Shown here: positions 16,399 through 24,303 of the stretch, one piece after another
Numbering within the stretch: position 1 is the first letter of the stretch
Layout: the number at the start of each line of letters is the position of its first letter
Origin: CAZEDU01 sp964511185
GTDB taxonomy: Bacteria > Myxococcota > Myxococcia > Myxococcales > Myxococcaceae
Direction: 5' to 3'
NCBI GenBank assembly: GCA_964511185.1
Contig: CAZEDU010000067.1
Coordinates: 1-27,934, forward strand
DNA length: 27,934 bases
Translations under genes and position numbers: made by a program
Notes under the pieces: generated by a model
What the model was told of the DNA's origin: nothing
Database searches by the model: none
The model's input: only the letters and a program-made list of their open reading frames with translations

Positions 16399-17115
16399 GT
16401 GGAGCAACGGAAGAACCCGCACGTCCTCCTGCTCAAGGCGGGCAACGCCGCCCAAGCGGTTCAGCGGCTGCACGGCGACTACGACCGCTGGTTCGTTCGC
16501 GCCCTGTCGGGCCGCGCGCGCCTCACCGTCGTCCAGGCGCACCTGAACGAGCGCCTCCCCGACCCGCGCCGCTTCGACGCGGTGATGATGACGGGCTCGC
16601 CTCAGTCGGTCACCGCGCTCACCCCGTGGATGCGCCGCGCCGCGGCGTTTCTGCGCGAGGGCCTCGAGCGCGGCGCGCCGACCTTGGGCGTCTGCTTCGG
16701 ACACCAGCTCTTGGGCCACGCGTACGGCGCGCGCGTCATCCGCCACCCGCGCGGCCGGGAAGTGGGCACAGTGCAGGTCCGCCTTCACCCCGCTGGGCGA
16801 GCCGACCCGCTCTTCGACGGGCTGCCGGAGCGGTTCCTCGTCCAGGCCACCCACGAGGACGTGGTGGTCGACGAGCCCGAGCCGATTCAGCGGCTCGCCG
16901 CCAACGCGCACTCGACCAACCAGGCGATGGCCATCGGCCGCCACGGCCGCGGCGTTCAGTTTCACCCCGAAGCCACCTCCGCCACGCTCGGGGCGGTGAT
17001 CGCCGCCCGCGCCCAAGCGCTCGCGGCGAAGTCGCTCCGCGATCTCTGCGCTGGCCTTCAACCCACCCCGGCTGGAGATCGCATCCTTCAGAATTTCCTG
17101 AAGTTTTTTGTCTGA
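16399..17115 (+). CDS. Class I glutamine amidotransferase-like hydrolase
   Basis: A 238-aa stand-alone class I glutaminase-type domain. The triad is complete: nucleophile Cys99 in GVCFGHQLLG, and His189/Glu191 in FHPEA; MMTGSPQSV (63-71) forms the oxyanion-side loop. It resembles the GMP-synthase-like 'GATase1' group more than PuuD (which has a CRGxQ nucleophile elbow). It starts at GTG 16399. Being divergent from the ligase and dehydrogenase operon, it may remove glutamate from a gamma-glutamyl product, the final step in Puu-like pathways (inference). It could instead be an unrelated amidotransferase. A terminator-like hairpin overlaps its last codons. Confidence 0.85.
   Translation: MEQRKNPHVLLLKAGNAAQAVQRLHGDYDRWFVRALSGRARLTVVQAHLNERLPDPRRFDAVMMTGSPQSVTALTPWMRRAAAFLREGLERGAPTLGVCFGHQLLGHAYGARVIRHPRGREVGTVQVRLHPAGRADPLFDGLPERFLVQATHEDVVVDEPEPIQRLAANAHSTNQAMAIGRHGRGVQFHPEATSATLGAVIAARAQALAAKSLRDLCAGLQPTPAGDRILQNFLKFFV
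17086..17109 (+). terminator. Terminator-like hairpin inside the 3' end of the amidotransferase gene
   Basis: CTTCAG (17086-17091), loop AATTTC and CTGAAG (17098-17103) followed by six T (17104-17109). The stem is short but perfect and the T run is striking in this GC-rich DNA. The stop codon is at 17113-17115, so the hairpin and T run encode the last residues (QNFLKFF). A second possible pairing, CCTTCAG (17085-17091) with CTGAAGG (17112-17118), competes with it. Confidence 0.5.
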
Positions 17116-17230
17116 AGGCGGTCAAGGGCCGCTACACCTACACTGGAAATGGGCCGGTATTCTAAAAACTTAGGATTGGTGCGTATACTGTTGCGCAGTA
17201 CCGCGTAGGCCGGTGCGCGGACGAGCAGCC

Positions 17231-18043
17231 ATGAGCCCTCTCCTTCCGAAAGTCAGCAGGCTGAAGCAGACCCTCGACGATCTCCGCGGATACCTGGACT
17301 TCGACCGAACAGGCAACGAAGTCGTGCGCCGCACCGACTTCTCTCAGTGCCAGCGCCCTGTCCTGCTCCTCTACGGCTTCTTCGCCACCCGCCGCACCTT
17401 CCAGGTGCTCGAGCGCCGGCTCCGGCGCGACGGCTACGGCGTCTGGTCCATCAACCTGGGCGGGCTGTTCGACTCGTTCAACACCGAAGGCATCGACACG
17501 CTCGCCGAGAAGGTGCGCGACAAGGTCGAGCGCATGTACGCGCGCTACCCTGGCATGGGCCCGCTCACCATCATCGGCCACTCGAAGGGCGGGCTCATCG
17601 GCCGCTACTACGTCAAGCGGCTGGGAGGCGATCGCCGGGTCAAGAACCTCGTCACGCTCGGCACGCCGCACAACGGCTCGCCCACGGCGTACTTGGGCTG
17701 CCTGGCCGCGGGCGCGTTCGCCAAGAGCGTCTGGCAGATGACGCCCATGTCGCCCTTCATCCGCCGGCTGAAGATCGGCGCGTTCCCTCGCAGCGTGCGC
17801 TTCGTGTCCATCTACTCGAAGCACGACAAGGTGAACCCGTTCCCTTGCTGCATCCTCGAGGACAACGGCACCGGCAACATCTTCAACGTCGAGCTGACCG
17901 ACGAAGTGACGCACCGCGATTTCTTGCTCAAGCGAACCGTCTACGACGTCGTCCGGCGCGAGCTCTCCATCGGCTACGGCGACGAAGCGGCGGCCGCCGT
18001 GCCGTCCAGCCCGCTGCGCCTGGTCTCCTCCGACGGGCGTTAG
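17231..18043 (+). CDS. Alpha/beta hydrolase, triacylglycerol-lipase-like
   Basis: A 270-aa serine hydrolase of the bacterial lipase/PGAP1-like group. The nucleophile elbow is GHSKG with Ser118, after IIGHS; YGFFATRRTF (48-57) is the oxyanion-side loop; Asp199 (SKHDKVNP) and His228 (VTHRDFL) complete the triad. TLGTPHNGSP (142-151) is typical of lipases of this type. There is no signal peptide, so it is cytoplasmic or secreted by another route. ATG 17231 is preferred over GTG 17213, as the family begins shortly after it. The 115-bp gap upstream holds a relatively AT-rich stretch (17160-17190) with TATACT at 17184-17189 that may be a -10 element. The 153-aa protein gene follows after 45 bp on the same strand. 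Confidence 0.82.
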   Translation: MSPLLPKVSRLKQTLDDLRGYLDFDRTGNEVVRRTDFSQCQRPVLLLYGFFATRRTFQVLERRLRRDGYGVWSINLGGLFDSFNTEGIDTLAEKVRDKVERMYARYPGMGPLTIIGHSKGGLIGRYYVKRLGGDRRVKNLVTLGTPHNGSPTAYLGCLAAGAFAKSVWQMTPMSPFIRRLKIGAFPRSVRFVSIYSKHDKVNPFPCCILEDNGTGNIFNVELTDEVTHRDFLLKRTVYDVVRRELSIGYGDEAAAAVPSSPLRLVSSDGR

Positions 18044-18088
18044 CGCGGCTTGCTCCCCAGCCGCCGACCAACGAATGATGGGCAGCCG

Positions 18089-18550
18089 ATGCCCTCGCGC
18101 TGGGATTTCCTCCTCGACCAGAAGCCCGTCCCCCTCGCCGAATACCTGCTCGACGAGGTCGCCAAGCTTTTGGTGAAGGACTTGAGCCAGTGGCCGCCGC
18201 CCGTTCGCGAGCTCGAACCGAGCCTCGCCGCCGGGCTTCACGGCGTGCTCGAGTCACGCCGCCCGCCCGACGCGCTCTTCGAAGAGGCGTTTCGCCTCGC
18301 GCGCCTCGACCTCGAACGCCAGCTCGAGGCCTACGACGACTACGTCCGAAACCGCCGCTGGCTCGAGCGCGGTCTCGCCCCCGAGCACAAGCCGGCGCTG
18401 CTCTTCCTGACCCGCTTTCTCATCGAGCAGATGCTCTCGCTCGGCGAGGCCACCGAGGGGCGCGTCCACCGCAAGGCGATGCTCTCGTGTCTGGAGCGCG
18501 CGGAGCGGCGCTGGTCGGCGGAGCGGAAGCGCCTGCTTCAGGTGAGCTAG
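18089..18550 (+). CDS. Conserved-looking 153-aa protein of unknown function
   Basis: A 153-aa acidic/basic, mostly helical protein starting MPSRWDFLLDQKPV. No signal peptide, membrane segment or known motif is seen. Helices rich in Leu/Glu/Arg (about 15-30, 55-95, 105-150) suggest a small alpha-helical bundle. The frame opens earlier (18050), but ATG 18089 is the first ATG giving a normal N-terminus. It follows the lipase-like gene by 45 bp, so the two could be co-transcribed. Its stop overlaps the stop of the next gene on the other strand in a shared palindromic CTAG (18547-18550). I do not recognise it. Confidence 0.6.
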   Translation: MPSRWDFLLDQKPVPLAEYLLDEVAKLLVKDLSQWPPPVRELEPSLAAGLHGVLESRRPPDALFEEAFRLARLDLERQLEAYDDYVRNRRWLERGLAPEHKPALLFLTRFLIEQMLSLGEATEGRVHRKAMLSCLERAERRWSAERKRLLQVS

Positions 18551-19884
18551 AAGTACTCGTGGATGTTGGCCTTCTTGGCCCAGGTGGTGACGGCGGCCTC
18601 GATCCGCTCCTGCGCCCGCGCGTCGACCTTCTTCTCCGAGTACTCCACCACCAGCTCCTTCATCGTCTGAACGAAGGCCTCGCGCGACTTCACCAGCCGC
18701 TTCTTCACCTTCGCCGGGAGAAACGCGCGGTCCTCCCACGCCACCATCGGCACACTCCAGCGCTGGGCCAGCGGCACCGCCACCGTCTGACGGGACGCGG
18801 CCGAAGCGGCCTGCGACAAGAACGAGCGCGCCTTGTTCAACGTGCGCGCCTCTTTCTCCTCGGGGATTCGCCCGGCCTTCAAGTCCGCTTTGATCGAGGC
18901 GACCAGCGCCGCCTCGAGCGCGTTCACGGAGTCCGCGCTCAAGTGGCTCACGTCCAGCTCGGGGTGAACGGCGTTCCCCCGCAGGCCGAACTTGAGCGGC
19001 GTCCCTTCGGGGTCCTCGAGGTAGCGGAGCAGGTTGGCGAGCGCGCGGCGCGCGGTCGTCGGATCTCTTTGAAAGCCGCGCAGCTCGAGCCCGACGCGGT
19101 CGTCGTTGCCGTAGATCCCCGTGCGCAGGCTCAAGGTCGACATCTTGTTGCCCTGCGGCCTCGGCTGGGGCAACGACCGTGAGAGCTGGTCGATTCGCTC
19201 CTGGTTGTAGAACGTCACGTACTTGCTGCTGACGCCCTTCCCCGCCTTCTTGAGCCACCCGGGCGCGTTGCGCGCGTAGATGCGCAGCCCCGCGTACTCG
19301 TTGCCGTGCATCAGGGCCCGCATCACCTGCTCGCTCGCCTGGATCCGCTCTGCCTTGCGCGCCACGGGCGGCAGCTCGAAGCTGACGTGGAAGTGCATGC
19401 CGCCGTTCTCGTCGACGTTGCGGTGCAGCCAGTTCATCTGATGGAACAGCTCGCCGAGCGTCCTGACGAAGCCGTCCGTCTTGATCTCGTAGCAGCCGTT
19501 CACTTCCTTCTTGACCGTCGGGCTCAGCCAGGCCGGCGCGTCGTCCATCCGCACCAGCCCGTTCCACTCGATCCCGTGCTTCTTCATGAACTTCGCGCGC
19601 GCATCGAGCGTCATCGACTTCCACTTCGCGTCGGTGACCACCGGCGGCTTCATCTTGTTCGGGCGGTAGTAGTTGAGCAGCTTCGTCGACCAGCCCTCGA
19701 GCTCGAGCGCGAGCTGAACCTCGCTGCCGAACGCGCGGTGCACCCGGTCGAGCTCCACCGCGTGCGCCCTCACGCTCGCCTTCGAGCCGCCGCGCACCAC
19801 CGTCCGGAGCTGGTCACCCCGGAGCGGTAGCGCGACCCGCGTCATGCGACGGGGAACCCAGAATCTGAAGGCGGCTGGGGGCAT
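18547..19884 (-). CDS. Unknown protein, possible GS-fold amidoligase
   Basis: A 445-aa protein without signal peptide or membrane segment. Features that recall the glutamine-synthetase-fold amidoligases (COOH-NH2 ligases, Amidoligase_2) are: a first strand with E61-x-E63 (ALELEGW), a second with EIKTDG (from E133), a helix, then GGMHFHV (161-167, H164 and H166), and later RVGLELRGFQRD (from 263) with Glu and Arg at the position of the family's 'EFR' strand. The C-terminal ~150 residues are helical. This is motif reading, so the family is uncertain. ATG 19884 has GGAGC six bases upstream, better than the inner ATG at 19845. Such enzymes form amide bonds, often in peptide modification or cell-wall settings; nothing next to it indicates a substrate. 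Confidence 0.55.
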   Translation of the reverse strand: MPPAAFRFWVPRRMTRVALPLRGDQLRTVVRGGSKASVRAHAVELDRVHRAFGSEVQLALELEGWSTKLLNYYRPNKMKPPVVTDAKWKSMTLDARAKFMKKHGIEWNGLVRMDDAPAWLSPTVKKEVNGCYEIKTDGFVRTLGELFHQMNWLHRNVDENGGMHFHVSFELPPVARKAERIQASEQVMRALMHGNEYAGLRIYARNAPGWLKKAGKGVSSKYVTFYNQERIDQLSRSLPQPRPQGNKMSTLSLRTGIYGNDDRVGLELRGFQRDPTTARRALANLLRYLEDPEGTPLKFGLRGNAVHPELDVSHLSADSVNALEAALVASIKADLKAGRIPEEKEARTLNKARSFLSQAASAASRQTVAVPLAQRWSVPMVAWEDRAFLPAKVKKRLVKSREAFVQTMKELVVEYSEKKVDARAQERIEAAVTTWAKKANIHEYF

Positions 19885-20128
19885 CGGTGCTCCATCCGAG
19901 GTGAGACGACTGGCTCTGGAGTTATCCGCTCTGGGGGTCGCTCAGTTGCCAGTGGAACCGCTGGCGGCCGGGGGCGCCGAACTGCGGGGAAAACCCCTGT
20001 TTTCACCGCACTTCGCAGACCAGCGCCGCCCAAGAAGGCGGCCGCGTCTTGGCAAAGCAGGAGCCACCGAAGCGCAGGCGAATCAACGACTCAGCCCACG
20101 CTCCCCATCGAGGCCAAGCCGCCCCGGC
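19885..20128. other. Intergenic region, 244 bp
   Basis: No gene is supported here. It is upstream of the possible amidoligase and downstream of the large Cys-rich lipoprotein (both minus strand). It contains GGGGAAAACCCC (19986-19997), a short inverted repeat that could end the lipoprotein transcript, although no T run follows it. A 63-codon open frame across it has no ribosome site and no family features. Confidence 0.5.
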
Positions 20129-21567
20129 TCACGAGCACTTGTTCTGGCACTGCCGGTTCGACGGAACGCACGCTGACTTCGTGCCGTCCCCCACCGGCAG
20201 GCAGACGAACCCCTGCGGGCACTCCGCGGGCCCGGTGCCACAGAGCTTGACGCAGTAGCTCAGGTTGTCGTCCATCAGCACGCAGTCGCCCAGCGGGAAG
20301 CTGCAGTCGCTGCTGCTCGTGCACTGGCCGCAGTAGGCCGAGTACGCGACCTTGGCCGACTGGCAGACGTTGCCGACGCACTCCTCGCAGCCGTTACAAG
20401 CGGCGGCGGCCTGGCACACGCGCTGGCCCCCCACCACCGGACCCTCGCACTGCTGCGTCGTCGCGTTGCACCGCTGATTGACCGCGCAGTCCAAGTGGCT
20501 CTTGCAGCCGGACACGCACCGGTAGCGGCCGTCGGCCTGGCTCTTCTCGCAGACCTGCCCCAACGAGCAGTCGGCGTTGCCCTGGCAGAACGGCATGCAC
20601 TGCCCAGCGGTCTGGCCCGGCGGCACGCTGCAGACCTTGTTGGCGGGGCACTGGTTGTCCTCGGTGCACTCGCCGAGCGGCTCGCACACCCGGTTGTTGC
20701 AGCGCAGCTTCGGATCGCCGCAGTCGGCGTCGGCGGTGCACTCGGCCACGCAGATGCGGTTGCGCGGATCGCACACCGTGCCGAACCCGCACACCTGCTG
20801 GATCGCCACGCACTTGCCCTGGGCCGGGTCGCAGCGCTGCCCGCCCAGGTCCGCGCAGTCGGCGTTGGTGGCGCAGCTCTTCAAGCTGTCGGGCGTGCAG
20901 CCGCGAAAGTCCTTGCAGGTCACCGTCTGGGTCGGCTGCAGCGGGTTCGGCGCCGGCCAGCACTGCAGCTTGCCTTCGCGCGTCTCGCACTTGGCGCCGC
21001 GCGCGCAGTCGGCGTTGGTCGCGCAGGCCTTCGAGCAGAACCGCTGGTTGAGCGTCGCCTCGAGCAGGCAGTTGTCCTCGGCGCCGCCGCACTCCTTGTC
21101 GCTCTGGCACGGCTCGCAGAAGGTCTTGCGCGGGCGGCAGCTGCGGGTGGAGGCGTCGCAGAACATCGTCGGGTCGACGCGCCCCAGGCCGTCCTTGCAG
21201 TCGGTGTCCTGCGTGCAGCCGGTCACCTCCGCCACGCACAGGCCTGTGTAGTTGTTGCAGTACCGCACCGGCTCTTCGGGGTTGGCGCTCTTGCAGCTGT
21301 CGTCCGACAGGCAGATGCACTGGCGGCGGATGCCGTCGCAGATCTGGAGTGTGCTGACGCTCGATCTGGGAGACGCGCGCTCATTGCGGACGGCNNNNNN
21401 NNNNCGCAGCGCAGGCCGCCGCACTCCGCGTCGACGTTGCAGGCGCGGCCGACGAAGTCGACGGTGCCCGCGTCGCCCGGCGGCGTCGTGGTCGAGCTGG
21501 GACAGCCGGCGAGCAGCGAGATCGCCAGCGCGGCAAGAAGCGAAGTGCCCAGGCGCGTTGACTGCAT
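20129..21567 (-). CDS. Large cysteine-rich lipoprotein, broken by scaffold gap
   Basis: One gene read in two pieces across the N gap. The 5' part starts at ATG 21567 behind GAAAGAAGGG: MQSTRLGTSLLAALAISLLAGC, a lipoprotein signal with the lipobox LAGC. It continues to DAECGGLRC just before the Ns. The rest (to the stop at 20129) is ~420 residues of repeated Cys units such as C-x2-D-x-D-C-x6-C, e.g. CTADADCGDPKLRC, and ends in PSNRQCQNKCS. The two parts are in different frames only because the 10 Ns are a placeholder length. The units are the same type as in the small lipoprotein at 1347-1694 and probably give a disulfide-rich, surface-exposed rod. Function unknown; such proteins are typical of myxobacterial outer surfaces. 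Confidence 0.8.
21395..21404. other. Scaffold gap (10 N)
   Basis: Ten Ns interrupt the Cys-rich lipoprotein gene. The reading frames on either side do not match, as expected for a fixed-size gap of unknown true length. Confidence 0.99.
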
Positions 21568-21683
21568 GGTCAACCCTTCTTTCCAGGGTGGGGTGGCCGA
21601 GAGGAAGCCGGGCTTGTAGCAACGTCCTTTGCGAGCGGTCAACGCATCTGCAATAAGCCGCCGGCCCCTTCCGACAAGCCCCC

Positions 21684-22841
21684 ATGAACGCCCCCCCCGT
21701 CGCCTCGAGCCGCCGGCTCGCCATTCTGGGCGCGCTTTGGATCTTCATCCTCGTGGTGGTGGTGTTTTTCCGAAACGTCATTCTGCCGTTCGCGGGGGCC
21801 GCGCTCATCGCCTACCTGGTGGCGCCCGGCGTCAATCGGATCAGCCAGCTCAAGGTCAAGGGCCGCGCGGTGCCGCGCTGGGCGGCGATCCTGTTCATCT
21901 ACGCGCTGTTCTTCGTCGTGGTGTACCTCGCGTTCATCGCGCTCGTTCCTCAGCTGTACCGCGAGCTGGTGCGCATCACCCAGGAGGCGGTCGAGTACGC
22001 CAACGCGCTGACGCCCGAGCGCGTGCAGGAGCTCTCGCGCCGCGCGGAAGACTGGCTGTACGCGCGCGGGTTGCCCATCGAGCTCTACGCCGGCGCGGCC
22101 CAAGAGCACGGCCGGCCCGAGGGAGGCCTCTCGCTCTCCATCGACCTGCAGGCGGTGATCAGCGACTCCGCGACGCGCGTCTCGTCGTTCCTGCGCGAGA
22201 ACCTGCGCGACATCTTCGCGGTCTCCCGGCGCATCATCGGCGGCACGCTGGCCGCGGTCTTCATGCTGTTCTTCATCTTGATGGTCGCCGCGTACCTGTC
22301 CATCGACATCAAGTCGGTGAAGGCCTACGCGCGGAGCCTGGTGCCCCCCGAGCTCGACGCGGATCTGCGGGTGCTGGTCAACCGCATCGACCGGTCGCTG
22401 GCCGGCGTCGTGCGCGGTCAGGTGACCATCTGCCTGGTCAACGGCGTGCTCACCTTCATCGGCCTGGTCATCTTCGACGTGAAGTTCGCGCTCCTGCTCG
22501 CGACCATCGCCACCCTCCTCTCGCTCATCCCCATCTTCGGCAGCATCATCAGCTCCATCCCCATCGTCGCCATCGGGCTGTCGCAGAGCTGGCAGACGGG
22601 GCTCGCCGCGCTCCTGTGGATCATCGGCATCCACGCGGTCGAGGCGTACATGCTGAACCCCAAAATCATGGGCAGCGCCGCGCGCATTCACCCGCTGGTG
22701 GTGGCCTTCTCGCTCATCGCCGGCGAGCGCACCTTCGGGCTGATCGGCGCGCTGTTCGCGGTGCCGATCGCCGCCATCGTGGTCGCCTGCTTCGACTTCG
22801 CGCGGCAAAAAGCGCAGCCGCCCGAGGCCGCCGCGGGCTGA
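21684..22841 (+). CDS. AI-2E transporter/PerM-family permease
   Basis: A 385-aa membrane protein of the AI-2E transporter (PerM/YdiK/YhhT) family, proposed exporters or antiporters; the transported compound is uncertain for most members. It has an N-terminal membrane pair (about 11-44), another helix near 66-90, a long helical soluble part (about 90-185) and at least four further helices to ~375. Family marks include RNVILPFAGAALIAYLVAP and the region from YLSIDI to RSLAGVVRGQ, then a LLSLIPIFGSIISSIP segment and EAYMLNPKIMG, which is highly characteristic. Length is normal for the family. It lies 16 bp upstream of the cardiolipin synthase gene on the same strand, with which it probably shares a transcript. 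Confidence 0.9.
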   Translation: MNAPPVASSRRLAILGALWIFILVVVVFFRNVILPFAGAALIAYLVAPGVNRISQLKVKGRAVPRWAAILFIYALFFVVVYLAFIALVPQLYRELVRITQEAVEYANALTPERVQELSRRAEDWLYARGLPIELYAGAAQEHGRPEGGLSLSIDLQAVISDSATRVSSFLRENLRDIFAVSRRIIGGTLAAVFMLFFILMVAAYLSIDIKSVKAYARSLVPPELDADLRVLVNRIDRSLAGVVRGQVTICLVNGVLTFIGLVIFDVKFALLLATIATLLSLIPIFGSIISSIPIVAIGLSQSWQTGLAALLWIIGIHAVEAYMLNPKIMGSAARIHPLVVAFSLIAGERTFGLIGALFAVPIAAIVVACFDFARQKAQPPEAAAG

Positions 22842-22857
22842 CACGAAAGAGGCCTGC

Positions 22858-24300
22858 ATGCTCGACGTCATCCGCGCGTGGCCGCTCCTCCTCACCGCGC
22901 TCGCCGTCGTCTTGAGCCTGACCGCGTCGGGCCACGCCATCTTGCGCAAGCGAGACTCGCGCGCGGTGGTGGGCTGGCTGGGCTTCATCTGGCTCGTGCC
23001 GTTCGGCGGCGCGGCCGCGTACGCGCTGTTGGGCGTCAACCGCATTCGGCGCACCGCGCTCGAACTGCAGCGCGACCGGCGTTCGCTTCCCCCCGGCAGG
23101 ATGCCCGCCGAGACGGACGCCGCGCCCGCCCCACGGTTCGAGCCGAGCGCGCCGCTCGCGCGGCTCTTGCGGCTGGGAGATCGCATCACCCACTGGCCGC
23201 TGACGCACGGCAACGCGGTCGCGCCGCTCATCGACGGCGACGAGGCCTACCCGCAGATGCTCGCCGCGATCGACGGCGCGGAGAGGTCCATCACGCTGTG
23301 CACGTACATCTTCGACAACGACGCGGTCGGCGCGCGCTTCGCCGACGCGCTCGCCCAAGCGGTGCGCCGCGGCGTTCCGGTGCGCGTGCTCATCGACGCG
23401 GTCGGGGTCCGCTACGCGCATCCGCCCATGCACCGGCGCCTCAAGCGCCAGGGCGTCCCGGTCGCGCTCTTCTTGCCCACCTGGAGCCCGGCGAGCTGGA
23501 TGTTCGCGAACCTGCGCAGCCACCGGAAGTGCATGGTGGTCGACGGCAAGCTGGCGTTCACCGGCGGCATGAACATCCGCGCCGGGCACCAGCTCGCGGC
23601 GTCGCCCCGGCACCCGGTGCGCGACATTCACTTCCGCGTCGAAGGACCGGTGGTGGCCCAGCTGCAGCGCGCGTTCGCCGAAGACTGGAGCTGGACGACC
23701 CGGGAGCGGCTCGAGGACGAGCCGTGGTTCACCCCGCTGGCGAGCGCCGGCGAGGTGACCGCCCGCGCGATCAGCGACGGCCCCGACGCCGACATGGGCG
23801 CGCTGCGCACCGTGATGCTGGGCGCCATCACCGCCGCCCAGCGCCGCGTCACCATCATGACGCCCTACTTCCTGCCGGATCAGGCGCTGATCGCCGCGCT
23901 GACCGTCGCCGCGCTCAAGGGCATCCGCGTCGACATCGTGCTGCCCTCGCGCGGCAACATCCGGCCCGTTCAGTGGGCGACCCAGGCCATGCTCTGGCAG
24001 GTGCTCGGGCCCGGCTGCCGCGTCTTCCTCTCGCCGCCGCCGTTCGACCACTCCAAGCTGATGCTGGTGGACGAGGCGTGGGCGCTGCTCGGCTCCACCA
24101 ACTGGGATCCGCGCAGCTTGCGGCTCAACTTCGAGCTCAACGTCGAGTGCCTGAGCCCGCCCTTGGCCGCGCGGCTCCAGCGCGTCGTCGACGAGCGCAT
24201 CCAGACGGCCCGCCCCCTCGCGCTGGCGGACATCGACGGCCGCCCGCTCCCCGTCCGCCTGCGCGACGGGGTGGCGCGGCTGTTCAGCCCGTACCTCTGA
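22858..24300 (+). CDS. Cardiolipin synthase (phospholipase D family)
   Basis: A 480-aa ClsA-type enzyme that joins two phosphatidylglycerol molecules into cardiolipin and glycerol at the inner membrane. Two N-terminal membrane helices (about 8-29 and 37-58) form the PLD-N anchor. Both HKD motifs are intact: H222-R-K224-x4-D229 followed by GGMN, and H398-S-K400-x4-D405 followed by GSTNWDPRSLRLNFELN. Length is as expected (about 480). It is 16 bp after the permease gene (GAGG near 22849 as ribosome site) and converges with the next gene with 3 bp between the stops. A few phospholipase-D family relatives have other substrates, but the layout here is the classic cls one. Confidence 0.93.
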   Translation: MLDVIRAWPLLLTALAVVLSLTASGHAILRKRDSRAVVGWLGFIWLVPFGGAAAYALLGVNRIRRTALELQRDRRSLPPGRMPAETDAAPAPRFEPSAPLARLLRLGDRITHWPLTHGNAVAPLIDGDEAYPQMLAAIDGAERSITLCTYIFDNDAVGARFADALAQAVRRGVPVRVLIDAVGVRYAHPPMHRRLKRQGVPVALFLPTWSPASWMFANLRSHRKCMVVDGKLAFTGGMNIRAGHQLAASPRHPVRDIHFRVEGPVVAQLQRAFAEDWSWTTRERLEDEPWFTPLASAGEVTARAISDGPDADMGALRTVMLGAITAAQRRVTIMTPYFLPDQALIAALTVAALKGIRVDIVLPSRGNIRPVQWATQAMLWQVLGPGCRVFLSPPPFDHSKLMLVDEAWALLGSTNWDPRSLRLNFELNVECLSPPLAARLQRVVDERIQTARPLALADIDGRPLPVRLRDGVARLFSPYL

Positions 24301-24303
24301 GCC

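Noticed and set aside
16399..17115. Calling the amidotransferase PuuD
   Set aside because: The nucleophile elbow is CFGHQ, as in GMP-synthase-like domains; PuuD has a CRGxQ-type elbow. Only the class I family is supported.
19842..20033. 63-codon minus-strand open frame between two genes
   Set aside because: No ribosome site, proline/arginine-rich random composition, overlaps the start of the possible amidoligase gene.
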